Below are positions 19,092 to 28,300 of a stretch of 64,000 bases of DNA, one piece after another. The notes under the pieces are model-generated. The model saw only the letters and a list, made by a program, of their open reading frames with translations, did no database searches and had not been told where the DNA came from. A program made the translations under genes and the position numbers. Position 1 is the first letter of the stretch; each line of letters starts with the position of its first letter. Source of the stretch: Algibacter sp. L1A34 (GTDB taxonomy: Bacteria; Bacteroidota; Bacteroidia; Flavobacteriales; Flavobacteriaceae); contig NZ_CP047029.1 in the NCBI RefSeq assembly GCF_009796805.1, positions 1,477,501-1,541,500 on the forward strand. The letters run 5' to 3'.

Positions 19092-22000
19092 ATGAGAAAA
19101 AACTTTCTAAAATTAGTCTTGATTTTATTTTCAACATCACTTTTTGCGCAAGCGGATAAAGTAATGGTTGAGAGTAATAGTGAAGGCATGTTTCTTTCCG
19201 TTAATGGAGAGAAATTAATGATTAATGGAATGAATTGGGATTACTTCCCAATTGGCACCAATTACTCCTACAGTTTATGGAAACAATCTGATGATGTTAT
19301 TAAAGCTGCATTAGATTCCGAAATGGGATTGTTAAAAAATATGGGTGTAAATGTTATTAGACAGTACACGGGAGTACAACCAAAGTGGATTAAATATATT
19401 TATGAAAACTACGGTATTTACACCATGCTTAATCATTCTTTTGGGCGTTATGGGTTAAATTTAAATGGTGCGTGGGTTGCTGTAACAGATTACAGTCATA
19501 AAGATGCTCAAGAAGTTTTATTGACCGAAGTTTCAGAAATGGCGCAAACTTATAAGAATACACCAGGTTTGTTATTATTCCTTTTAGGAAATGAAAATAA
19601 TTATGGTTTGTTTTGGGCAGGAGCAGAAACTGAGGATTTCCCGGACGATGAGGAGAAAAAGAAATTTATTGGTGATACACGCGGTAGAGCAATGTACAGA
19701 CTAATGAATGAAGCGGCCATTAAAATGAAATCTATTAATGCTTCATTACCAATTGCTATTTGCAATGGAGATCTTTTGTTTATAGAGATTATTGCTGAAG
19801 AATGTAAAGATGTAGATATTCTAGGAACTAATATGTATCGTGGGGCTTCTTTTGGAGATGCTTTTGATGTTGTAAAAGAAAAACTAAACAAACCTATTCT
19901 CTTTACCGAGTTTGGAGCCGATGCTTTTAATGCCATAGAAAATCAAGAAGATCAAAAGTCTCAGGCTTATTATATGGTAGAAAACTGGAAAGATATTTAC
20001 CAAAATGCTGCAGGTTTAGGAAAAGCAAATAATTCTATTGGTGGTTTTACTTTTCAATTTAGTGATGGATGGTGGAAATATGGTCAAACTACAAATTTAG
20101 ATGTGCATGATAATAATGCTTCTTGGTCTAATGGTGGTTATGAACTTGATTTAGAAGGTGGTAATAATAATATGAACGAAGAATGGTTTGGTATTTGTGC
20201 CAAAGGACCAACAAATTCTAGAGGACTTTATGATTTGTATCCGCGTGCAGCATATTATGCTTTAAAAGAAGCGCATCAATTAAATCCTTACACGTCTGGT
20301 GTAGATTTAGAATTTGTAAGCAATCATTTTAAAAACATTTCACTAATGGACGCTGTTTTACGCGCCAGAGGGGATAAAGCAGCATTAAAAGGAAATGGTT
20401 CTGATAAGATTAGAATTAGTAACATGAGAGCAGAGTTTACAACTTTTAATACCGGAGGAAGTTTAATTACAACGCCTAATACAGCCGATCCAGACTCAAA
20501 TACTTATCCAAACGAGTTGGGTTTCGATCATATGCAATCTTACTATATTGGTGTAGAGGGTAATCCCGCACCAAATATGAAAGCAGAAGTTAATGTTAGT
20601 ATTTTAGGTAATGTAGCAGCCAACCCTATTGATGAAATTTTTTATGAGAATAGAGGGAGACCAGTAACAGTAAACTCAGATGATGGAGATGTTACTATTA
20701 CCGATCCTAATCGCGTACAAATTTACAATGCAAGTTATACTTGGACGGCTAAAGATTTTGATGTTCGTGGTTTTTATCGTACTGGCCATTATCACTGGGC
20801 TTATGAAGGTGATTTTTTCAATCTTTATCCAGAAGCCAATTATGGTGAAAATTTAGATATTTATAACGGTGAAACTTCTGGTTTTGAAATTGATGGAAAA
20901 CGTGGTTTAAAAGGATTAAAGGCTGCCTTTGGTCCGCAATTATGGTGGGGTGCAAATCCAGCAGTATTATTAAAATACACACGCAAAATAGGCAAGTTTG
21001 ATGTTACTGCGGTATATCACGAAGATATTGATGATATAGGTGAAGCGGTAACCTCTATAGCAATTCCATTACCTAAAACACGTCGTGTTACGCTTCATGC
21101 TAAAAGGCAATTTGGAAATCTTGGTTTCGAAATAGGTGGTATTTGGGGTGGTCAGCCATTAAATGGAAGACAATTTCAACTTGTAGAAGGAGAGCCTGGA
21201 AGTTATATTGTTTACAACGATGAAATAAATAATGAAGATAACTGGGGAGCAAAAGCCAAAATAACTTATCAAAAAGGAGCTATTAACTGGTACGCTCAAG
21301 GAGCAGCCATGGGCTTAGTTGCAAATGGTGGTGCCGATCAAACAAAAACGTTTACAGGTTGGAGATTAAAAGATTCTGGTAGTGGCAATCAAACTAATTT
21401 CCTTTCTGGATTTACTTATACTTTTGGTGATTTTCAAATTGCACCAAATTTCTTATGGCAAAAGCCAATTGTAGATGCTATGCCCAACGATGTGCAAGCA
21501 CCTGGAAGACTTAGAAATATTCAAGACGATCCATTTGCAGTTCGCGCAAATAGAGAAACTACGGCAGGAGAGCTTTTGTTTTCATTCGATCCAACTCCAG
21601 GAACATGGATGTACGATTGGGATAACGATAGATCGGAAGATGCCAAATTTGCTATGAATTTTGGTTTTGTATACCGCCATCTTCCAACGGCTCAAGATGC
21701 TGCTGTAGGGTTTTTAGGTAATAGAACATCTTTTGCTTTTCCAAATTCTGCACCAGCAGAAGATCTTTGGGAGGCTCATTCTAGAATTGTTTCTAAAGTG
21801 CACCCAGATTTAGGTGTAATTGCTAATTTTTACGCAGGTAATGGTCAAGCTAATGGTAGTGATGAGCGAATGATTCAACGTGTTGGAGGTGATATTAGAC
21901 TTATATATAATAAATTAAAGCTAGTGCATTCTTTTAAAATTAATGATTGGGGACCATTTGATTATCATCGTGATTTTAACTTAACATATCCTGTGCAATT

Positions 22001-22226
22001 AATGCTAGATTTATCTACAACCTTAGGTAAACCCGATTGGTTTATTTTACCCGATACTAAAATTGGAATTAGAGGAACATGGCGTTCTTTAGATCAATAT
22101 TCTCCAAGGTATAGCCCTAATACAATAGGTGAGTTTGCTACAGCGCCAGTAATAAGTCCTGTTGGTTTTGGAAATGGAAACGAGTGGGAAATTAGAACCT
22201 ACATACACATCAATATTGGAAAATAA
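19092..22226 (+). CDS. Clan GH-A glycosidase fused to an outer-membrane beta-barrel
   Basis: The 1044-residue protein has a signal peptide (MRKNFLKLVLILFSTSLFAQ). Residues about 25-410 form a TIM-barrel glycosidase: MGVNVIRQYTGVQPKWIKYI, the likely acid/base in FLLGNENNYG, and the likely nucleophile in PILFTEFGADAF. This resembles the catalytic part of GH2 and related clan A enzymes, but I cannot assign a family. From about residue 430 to the end, alternating amphipathic strands rich in Tyr, Trp and Gly (AFGPQLWWGANPAVLLKYTR, AINWYAQGAAMGL) end in EWEIRTYIHINIGK, typical of an outer-membrane barrel. It leads the first laminarin unit. I infer a surface enzyme anchored by, or coupled to, its own porin. 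Confidence 0.8.
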   Translation: MRKNFLKLVLILFSTSLFAQADKVMVESNSEGMFLSVNGEKLMINGMNWDYFPIGTNYSYSLWKQSDDVIKAALDSEMGLLKNMGVNVIRQYTGVQPKWIKYIYENYGIYTMLNHSFGRYGLNLNGAWVAVTDYSHKDAQEVLLTEVSEMAQTYKNTPGLLLFLLGNENNYGLFWAGAETEDFPDDEEKKKFIGDTRGRAMYRLMNEAAIKMKSINASLPIAICNGDLLFIEIIAEECKDVDILGTNMYRGASFGDAFDVVKEKLNKPILFTEFGADAFNAIENQEDQKSQAYYMVENWKDIYQNAAGLGKANNSIGGFTFQFSDGWWKYGQTTNLDVHDNNASWSNGGYELDLEGGNNNMNEEWFGICAKGPTNSRGLYDLYPRAAYYALKEAHQLNPYTSGVDLEFVSNHFKNISLMDAVLRARGDKAALKGNGSDKIRISNMRAEFTTFNTGGSLITTPNTADPDSNTYPNELGFDHMQSYYIGVEGNPAPNMKAEVNVSILGNVAANPIDEIFYENRGRPVTVNSDDGDVTITDPNRVQIYNASYTWTAKDFDVRGFYRTGHYHWAYEGDFFNLYPEANYGENLDIYNGETSGFEIDGKRGLKGLKAAFGPQLWWGANPAVLLKYTRKIGKFDVTAVYHEDIDDIGEAVTSIAIPLPKTRRVTLHAKRQFGNLGFEIGGIWGGQPLNGRQFQLVEGEPGSYIVYNDEINNEDNWGAKAKITYQKGAINWYAQGAAMGLVANGGADQTKTFTGWRLKDSGSGNQTNFLSGFTYTFGDFQIAPNFLWQKPIVDAMPNDVQAPGRLRNIQDDPFAVRANRETTAGELLFSFDPTPGTWMYDWDNDRSEDAKFAMNFGFVYRHLPTAQDAAVGFLGNRTSFAFPNSAPAEDLWEAHSRIVSKVHPDLGVIANFYAGNGQANGSDERMIQRVGGDIRLIYNKLKLVHSFKINDWGPFDYHRDFNLTYPVQLMLDLSTTLGKPDWFILPDTKIGIRGTWRSLDQYSPRYSPNTIGEFATAPVISPVGFGNGNEWEIRTYIHINIGK

Positions 22227-22239
22227 AAAAGATAGAAAA

Positions 22240-23652
22240 ATGAAAAACATAAAATTTATATCTTCAAAAATCACCTTCCTATTAGGTTTAATTTTTGTTA
22301 CTGCAGTAAGCTGTGAAAGAGAAGCTTCTGATGCAGTAGAATTTGCTACACACGCTGCTACAGGCGAAGTTTTTATTGATGGGTTTGTTGGTGGATTGGA
22401 TTATTTTCCTTTCGGAGGATCTTTTGAAGAAGCCTTTTCAGTAGAACAAAATGAAACTTATAAAGGAGATGCATCTATGCGTTTTGATATTCCGGCATTT
22501 GGTGTAGGTTATGGCGGAGCTACTTTCCCTAGTACTAGTCCGCGCGATTTAACAAGTTATGATGCTTTAACGTTTTGGGCTAAAGCTTCACAAGGCGCCG
22601 ACATAAACGAAATAGGTTTTGGTATTGATGGAGATGACAGTAAGTTTCAGGTGTCTTTAAGTAATTTGGAGATATCAACAAAGTGGACAAAGTATGTTAT
22701 TGCTATTCCAGATCCTACAAAATTAATTGAAGAAATAGGCATGTTTTATTATGCTGAAGGCGCGGAAAATGCAGATGATGAGGGTGGTTATGTTTTTTGG
22801 ATAGATGAATTGCAATTCGAAAAATTAGGGACTATAGCACAACCACAACCGGCTATATTAAATGGAGAAGATGTTGTAGAGCAAGTATTTTCTGGAAGTA
22901 CTATAAACTTGGTAGATCGTGGGCTTACTCAAACGTATAATTTATCATCAGGTGTAAACCAAACGGTTACTGCGGCACCGTCTTATTTCACGTTTATTTC
23001 ATCGGATATTGAAGTTGCAAGAGTGAGCGAGTTAGGTGTGGTTTCTATAATAGGCGATGGTACGGCAACTATAACGGCAATGTTAGGTAGCGAAAAAGCA
23101 CAAGGTTCACTTACCATAGAGACTATTGGAGGGTTTGATTTTGCTCCTACTCCAACATTGGCGTCAAGTCAAGTTATTTCTATATTTAGCGATGCTTACA
23201 CCAATGTGCCTGTAGACTTTTATAACGGATATTGGGAGCCTTTTCAAACAACTCAATCGGCCGATTTATTTCTAAATGGAGATAATATATTGTACTACAC
23301 TAGTTTTAATTTTGTTGGTAACCAGTTTGCTAACCCAACAGTAGATGTGACTGAAAAATCTACTTTACATCTTAATATGTATATACCGGCTGAAATTCCA
23401 TCAGATCTAGATTTTTTAATTACAATAAAAGATTTTGGTGCAGATGCTGTTGATGGTGGTGATGATGATACAACGCAACAAGTGTTTTTTTACGCATCTG
23501 ATTTTACTGCATATACTTGGGCTACATTAGAAATACCTGTAACCTTAGCAAATAAGAACAATATTGGTCTTATTATTTATGAAAATATAAATAACCCAAC
23601 AACATCATCAATAGAGAGTTTCTATTTAGATAATATTTATTTCCATAACTAA
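22240..23652 (+). CDS. Surface glycan-binding lipoprotein (beta-sandwich and Ig-like modules)
   Basis: I start this at ATG 22240 (470 residues) because it gives a proper lipoprotein signal (FVTAVSCEREASD); the in-frame start at 22162 would overlap the preceding gene and hide that signal. Three modules are visible: a carbohydrate-binding-like jelly roll (residues about 45-215, with SYDALTFWAKASQGADINEI and YVFWIDELQFEKL), a bacterial Ig-like domain (about 225-305, VARVSELGVVSIIGDGTATI) and a C-terminal module beginning PTLASSQVISIFSDAY. The last module recurs in the proteins at 32810 and 46639. No catalytic motif is seen. It lies between the glycosidase-barrel gene and a GH16 gene and probably binds beta-glucan at the cell surface. 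Confidence 0.8.
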   Translation: MKNIKFISSKITFLLGLIFVTAVSCEREASDAVEFATHAATGEVFIDGFVGGLDYFPFGGSFEEAFSVEQNETYKGDASMRFDIPAFGVGYGGATFPSTSPRDLTSYDALTFWAKASQGADINEIGFGIDGDDSKFQVSLSNLEISTKWTKYVIAIPDPTKLIEEIGMFYYAEGAENADDEGGYVFWIDELQFEKLGTIAQPQPAILNGEDVVEQVFSGSTINLVDRGLTQTYNLSSGVNQTVTAAPSYFTFISSDIEVARVSELGVVSIIGDGTATITAMLGSEKAQGSLTIETIGGFDFAPTPTLASSQVISIFSDAYTNVPVDFYNGYWEPFQTTQSADLFLNGDNILYYTSFNFVGNQFANPTVDVTEKSTLHLNMYIPAEIPSDLDFLITIKDFGADAVDGGDDDTTQQVFFYASDFTAYTWATLEIPVTLANKNNIGLIIYENINNPTTSSIESFYLDNIYFHN

Positions 23653-23684
23653 AAAGTTGCTTCTAAAACCAAAAACACGAAAAG

Positions 23685-24536
23685 ATGAATAAAATAAATA
23701 AATATAAAAAACGAATTAAAGCGACACTGCTTAAAACTTCCTTGTTCGTATTGCCAATGCTGGTGATAACGAGTTGTGCTACAGATGATACCCAAACTGT
23801 TGCAAAGTTTACAGATTTAGTGATGCAAGATGAGTTTGATGCAAATGGTGCTTTGGACGGTTCTATTTGGGATTTCAATATAGGAAATGGTGAAAATGGC
23901 TGGGGAAATAACGAGCTTCAATATTATACAAACCGTGCAGAAAATGCTGTTGTTCAAAATGGAGTATTGATAATGACGGCTAACAAAGAATCTTTTCAAG
24001 GTTCTGATTATACATCTGCTAGAATATTAACAAAAGGAAAGTTTGAGCAAACTTATGGACGTTTTGAAGCACGTATTAGATTGCCTTACGGTCAAGGTCT
24101 TTGGCCTGCATTTTGGTTATTAGGTGCAGATGTTGATGAAGTTGGTTGGCCACAATGTGGTGAAATCGATATTATGGAAAACCGTGGGCAAGAGCCAACT
24201 TTAATTAGCGGTACTGTACATGGTCCAGGATATTCAGCCGGAGAATCTATATCGAAAAGTTATGAATTAACAAATGACAGATTCGATACAGGATTTCACA
24301 TATTTGGTATTGAATGGGGACCAGAATATATTAACTATTACGTGGACGATGTTTTGTATAACCAAATAACACCAGAAGATGTTACAGGAGAATGGGTTTA
24401 CGACCATCCTTTCTTTATCATAATAAATATGGCCATTGGAGGAGATTATGTAGGCGCACCAAATGAAGAAACTGTTTTTCCTCAAACCATGCTTGTGGAT
24501 TATGTAAGAGTGTATAAAAATAATTTAATTGACTAA
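23685..24536 (+). CDS. GH16 endo-beta-1,3-glucanase (laminarinase) lipoprotein
   Basis: The 283-residue protein has a lipobox in VLPMLVITSCATDDTQ, and the Asp pair after the Cys favours surface export. The GH16 fold is complete: FDANGALDGSIWDFNIGNG, WGNNELQYYTNRAENA, GRFEARIRLPYGQGLWPAFW and the catalytic motif GEIDIMEN. Nucleophile Glu160, Asp162 and acid/base Glu165 are all present. The WPAFWLLG and GWPQCGEIDIMEN stretches are typical of laminarinases acting on beta-1,3-glucan with retention. It follows the binding lipoprotein by 32 bp and overlaps the alternative TTG start of the next gene. Confidence 0.94.
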   Translation: MNKINKYKKRIKATLLKTSLFVLPMLVITSCATDDTQTVAKFTDLVMQDEFDANGALDGSIWDFNIGNGENGWGNNELQYYTNRAENAVVQNGVLIMTANKESFQGSDYTSARILTKGKFEQTYGRFEARIRLPYGQGLWPAFWLLGADVDEVGWPQCGEIDIMENRGQEPTLISGTVHGPGYSAGESISKSYELTNDRFDTGFHIFGIEWGPEYINYYVDDVLYNQITPEDVTGEWVYDHPFFIIINMAIGGDYVGAPNEETVFPQTMLVDYVRVYKNNLID

Positions 24537-24555
24537 ACTGAAAATATCAAAGACT

Positions 24556-27500
24556 ATGAAACAAATAATTAAAAAAATGAAGCAAATTTCAATTTTGCTT
24601 TTAGTGTTATCCTTTGTAGGGTGTAACAACGACGATGATAATTATCCTCAAGTTATCGCAGGATTTACTTATACCATTAATTTAGAAACGGGAACAGTTG
24701 TTTTTATAAATATTTCTGAAAACGCGAGTAGTTATGAGTGGTCTTTTGGAGATGAAAACACATCTACGGAAAAAAACCCAATAAATACATATGATAAAAG
24801 CGGAACATATACGGTTGTATTAGAATCCAAAAATGTTGCAGGAGCAACAGATACTTTCGAGAGTGAAATCACATTTACAATACCAGAAAAACTTGGTTTG
24901 CCAATTAATTTTGATAATGCAGATGTAATTTATAATGCGGCTGTTTTTAACGGTGCTGCTTTTGAAATTGTTGAAAATCCAGATGTATCAGGTACAAACA
25001 GTGTAGCTTCTAATGTAGGTGCTATTACTAATAGTGGAGCAGAGTATGAGGGTATTAACTTCGATCTTGGAATTGATATAGATTTGGCAACAGAAAAAAC
25101 TGTAAGTATGAGTTTTTGGGCAGATGAGGCTACAACTGTTTTAATGAAACTGGAAGAAGGTACAGGTGCAGATACTGAAGTTGCAGTGAGTCATACAGGT
25201 GCCGGATGGGAAACATTATTATTTAGTTTTAATCCTTCAGATAAATATTCAAGATTAACATTGTTTGTGGATGGTCCAGGGGAAACTGCGGGTACATTCT
25301 ATATCGATGATGTTATGCAGGTAGAAACGCCTCCAGCACCATGTACTGCAGAAACTGAAGAGTCTAATAGCGCAGTGGATTTAAACATGACGTTCATGTC
25401 AGATCCTACAGCGAGTGTTGTTGCAGATGGTACTTCTTTCGAATGGGCAGCGAATCCTGATTTTGATAATGATTTAAATATGTCTTGTAAAGTTGCTAAA
25501 ATAACAAAGTTAGGAAGCAATCCTTGGGATAATACTCAAATCAGTTTAGATGCTAAATTAGACTTTGTCGCAAACGCGGGTTTAAAAATGAAAGTATATT
25601 CTGCTGTACCAGGCTTTAAAGTAAGAGTAAAACTTGAAGAAAATGGTGCTCCAGAGAATAACACTGAATTAGAGGTTGCTACTACCAAAACTGATGAATG
25701 GGAAGAAATAGAATTTCCATTTGCGAGTACGGAAAGCGAAAAGTTTGATAAGATTGTTATTTTCTTTGATCTTAATGCTGGAAACACAGATACTTATTAC
25801 TTCGATGATTTAATGCTTTATGGTACAGGTTCAGTAGGAAGTGCTTGTGTTGCGGAGTCTACAGAAAACAATACAGCAGCAGGTTTAAATATGACTTTTA
25901 TGTCTGATCTTACTTCTAGTATTACAAATGACAATGCAACGTTTGTTTGGGCGGATAATCCAGATTCTGATAATAGTGTAAATAGTTCTTGTAAAGTGGC
26001 TCAAATCACAAAAAGTGGAACTAATCCTTGGGATAATAACCAAATAGATTTAGATGCTAAATTAGATTTAAGTGCAAATGCAGGGTTAAAAGTTAAAGTG
26101 TATTCTGCTCAACCAGGTTATACTGTGTTATTAAAATTAGAATCTATTGCAGATCCAGGTGTAAATACTGAAATAGAATTAACAACAACGAAAACCAATG
26201 AATGGGAAGAGTTATCATTTGCTTTTACAAGTAATCATGATGCTAAGTATGATAGAATTGTTTTAATCTTTGATTTAGCAGAAGCAAATACCAATACGTA
26301 TTATTTTGACGATCTAAAACTTTATGAAAGAACTAGTGGCGGTGGGAGTACTGGAGCATATAGCCTTGATAAACCTATCGATTTTGAGTCTACAGGGTTT
26401 GGAGCTAATTGGTCTTGGAATGTTTTTGAGAATGAAGATAATCCACCAGTAGAATTTGTAGCTAATCCAAGTGCGTCAGGTATAAACACATCTGCTCAAG
26501 TTGCCAAAATAACAGCAAGACAAGCAGGTGCTCCATGGGTAGGTGCTGAAACAGTACACGGAGAAATGGGAATTACATGGGATCTTTCAGCTTCAAATGC
26601 AGTAATCAAAATTATGGTATATAAAACGGTAATTAGCGATGTTGGTATTAAGTTGGCAAATGCTGCAGGAGGTGCGCAAGGAGAGATAAAGGTTGCTAAT
26701 ACTAAAATTAACGAATGGGAAGAATTAACATTCGATTTTAGTAGTAGAATTGGTAATGGACTTGATGGTTCTACTAATATTGATCAAATTATTGTATTTC
26801 CAGAATTTACTGACGGAAGATCTTCAGATGTAGTAACTTATTTTGATAATATTACGTTCAATAAATTCGAAGTTTCAACAGAACAGGATGCAACTCTATC
26901 AGACTTGAAGGTTGATGGTAATAGCATTTCAGGTTTCAATCCGGATACATTAAGCTATTCTGTAACTTTACCTGAAGGAACAACAACAGTTCCAACGGTA
27001 TCAGTAACCGAAACTCAAGGAGCTGCCAGTTCTGTAATAACTCCGGCTGGATCACTGCCAGGACAAACTACCATAGTTGTAACAGCAGAAGATGGGGTAA
27101 CAACATCTACCTATACTGTTGATTTTACGCTACAAGCATCAGGTGGTAATAGTGGAGATTATAACCTGACACTTCCTATTGATTTTGAACCATCTGGGTT
27201 TGGTGCAGGCTGGACATGGAATGTTTTTGAAAACGTAGGAAATTCACCATTAGAATTTGTAACCAATCCAAGTGCGTCAGGAATAAATACATCTTCAACG
27301 GTAGCTAAGATTACTGCATTACAAGCAGGAGCACCATGGGTTGGAACTGAAATAGCACATGGCGAAATGGGAATTACATGGACCGTTTCTGCTTCTAATA
27401 CAACTATTAAGATTATGGTATACAAAACCGTGATTAGCGATGTTGGAATTAAATTGGCTAGTGCAAATGGTGGAGCTCAACCCGAAGTAAAAGTAGCTAA

Positions 27501-27669
27501 TACTAAAATTAATGAATGGGAAGAGTTAACATTCGATTTCAGTCATCTTCTTGGTATAATAGGTCAAGATGGAACTACGAATGTAGATCAAGTTATTGTT
27601 TTTCCAGATTTTATAGATGGTAGAGCTTCAGATAACGTGGTGTATTTTGATAATATTACATTTAATTAG
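24556..27669 (+). CDS. Multi-module glycan-binding lipoprotein with PKD and repeated CBM-like domains
   Basis: The protein has 1037 residues from ATG 24556. A TTG at 24529 is in frame but overlaps the GH16 gene and is less likely. The signal ends in LSFVGCNNDDDNYP, an acid-rich surface lipoprotein start. Domains in order: PKD (YEWSFGDENTSTEKNP); a jelly-roll module; two copies of a module with LNMTFMSD (504-bp period); a module with PIDFESTGFGANWSWNVFEN; a cadherin-like spacer (LSDLKVDGNSISGFNPDTLS); and a second copy of the PIDFE module 801 bp after the first. Each module ends in a YYFDDL or YFDNITFN strand. No catalytic residues are apparent. It ends the first laminarin unit and probably displays several beta-glucan-binding modules. 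Confidence 0.82.
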   Translation: MKQIIKKMKQISILLLVLSFVGCNNDDDNYPQVIAGFTYTINLETGTVVFINISENASSYEWSFGDENTSTEKNPINTYDKSGTYTVVLESKNVAGATDTFESEITFTIPEKLGLPINFDNADVIYNAAVFNGAAFEIVENPDVSGTNSVASNVGAITNSGAEYEGINFDLGIDIDLATEKTVSMSFWADEATTVLMKLEEGTGADTEVAVSHTGAGWETLLFSFNPSDKYSRLTLFVDGPGETAGTFYIDDVMQVETPPAPCTAETEESNSAVDLNMTFMSDPTASVVADGTSFEWAANPDFDNDLNMSCKVAKITKLGSNPWDNTQISLDAKLDFVANAGLKMKVYSAVPGFKVRVKLEENGAPENNTELEVATTKTDEWEEIEFPFASTESEKFDKIVIFFDLNAGNTDTYYFDDLMLYGTGSVGSACVAESTENNTAAGLNMTFMSDLTSSITNDNATFVWADNPDSDNSVNSSCKVAQITKSGTNPWDNNQIDLDAKLDLSANAGLKVKVYSAQPGYTVLLKLESIADPGVNTEIELTTTKTNEWEELSFAFTSNHDAKYDRIVLIFDLAEANTNTYYFDDLKLYERTSGGGSTGAYSLDKPIDFESTGFGANWSWNVFENEDNPPVEFVANPSASGINTSAQVAKITARQAGAPWVGAETVHGEMGITWDLSASNAVIKIMVYKTVISDVGIKLANAAGGAQGEIKVANTKINEWEELTFDFSSRIGNGLDGSTNIDQIIVFPEFTDGRSSDVVTYFDNITFNKFEVSTEQDATLSDLKVDGNSISGFNPDTLSYSVTLPEGTTTVPTVSVTETQGAASSVITPAGSLPGQTTIVVTAEDGVTTSTYTVDFTLQASGGNSGDYNLTLPIDFEPSGFGAGWTWNVFENVGNSPLEFVTNPSASGINTSSTVAKITALQAGAPWVGTEIAHGEMGITWTVSASNTTIKIMVYKTVISDVGIKLASANGGAQPEVKVANTKINEWEELTFDFSHLLGIIGQDGTTNVDQVIVFPDFIDGRASDNVVYFDNITFN

Positions 27670-27702
27670 AGAGAGTTAGTTTAGAGTAGTAGTTTTTAGA
27701 GT

Positions 27703-27741
27703 AAAGGGTTGAGGAAATATTTCCTCAACCCTTTTTTTTTT
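27703..27741 (+). terminator. Rho-independent terminator of the first laminarin unit
   Basis: A perfect 16-bp inverted repeat (AAAGGGTTGAGGAAAT, 27703-27718, with its complement at 27719-27734) runs into T27732-T27741. It lies 34 bp after the multi-module lipoprotein stop and closes the first laminarin transcription unit. Confidence 0.9.
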
Positions 27742-28092
27742 AAGTATTAAGTTAGAGTAAAGTTTTAATTTTTTTTAGTGTATTACTTTACTTAGTAACG
27801 TAGAACGTGATTGGTTAGCTTTTATAATTGCACTATAATAAGGAGAGTGAATTAGTTGGTGTATGGTAGGTGATGTGTTAAGCATCATGTGTCAAACCTT
27901 ATGAGTTTTTATGTCTAAATACGTTCATTTTTAACGGTTTCAAGCTTTAATTCATGCAGCTTGCGCCGGTTTTTAATTTTACAAGATCAAGATGAAGTGT
28001 TACATCTTTTTAATCAAAAATATGTCCGTAGACTAAAATCGAAGGCAGGTCTGTTTTTTTAATCTATACAGGGTACAACATTGCTATTTATT

Positions 28093-28114
28093 ACCTATAC
28101 ATTACCACAACATT
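28093..28114 (+). promoter_or_regulatory. Shared direct-repeat regulatory site, copy B
   Basis: ACCTATACATT followed directly by ACCACAACATT, about 190 bp before the susC start. The sequence just upstream (AACATTGCTATTTATT) also resembles that upstream of copy A (AACATATTGCTTACTT), so conservation extends beyond the two units. Confidence 0.65.
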
Positions 28115-28209
28115 TTTGATTTTAGCACTGTTTTGGTGTTTCTGAATTCAAGTATGAACGCCCTTAAAACCTAGTTATTATTAATTATTTGATAAAAAGC
28201 AACGTATAT

Positions 28210-28231
28210 TTTTACGATGTATGTTTTTTGT
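28210..28231 (+). promoter_or_regulatory. Shared promoter-proximal element, copy B
   Basis: A 22-nt stretch containing ACGATGTATGTTTTTTG is identical to 46546-46567. It begins 91 bp before the susC start codon and about 96 bp after the direct repeat. Position and sharing suggest the core promoter or a conserved 5' leader. Confidence 0.55.
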
Positions 28232-28300
28232 TGAGGTGTATTTTATTAATACTTCAATCTGTTATGTTAATTTTATGATAAACAAAAACTAAACAAATTT

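Larger units (their letters stand above)
27742..28300 (+). other. Regulatory intergenic region before susC
   Basis: This 559-bp gap has no convincing open reading frame. Its right half holds the direct-repeat site (28093-28114) and the promoter-proximal element (28210-28231), listed separately. The left half (27742-28080) shows nothing I can name. Confidence 0.5.

Noticed and set aside
19601-19936. Minus-strand open frame of 111 codons within the glycosidase-barrel gene
   Set aside because: Shadow of a strongly coding plus-strand frame; no regulatory signals.
22162-22239. Upstream in-frame start for the binding lipoprotein
   Set aside because: It overlaps the preceding gene and puts 26 polar residues before a standard lipoprotein signal.
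24529-24555. TTG start for the multi-module lipoprotein
   Set aside because: It overlaps the GH16 stop and is not needed; ATG 24556 precedes a normal lipoprotein signal.
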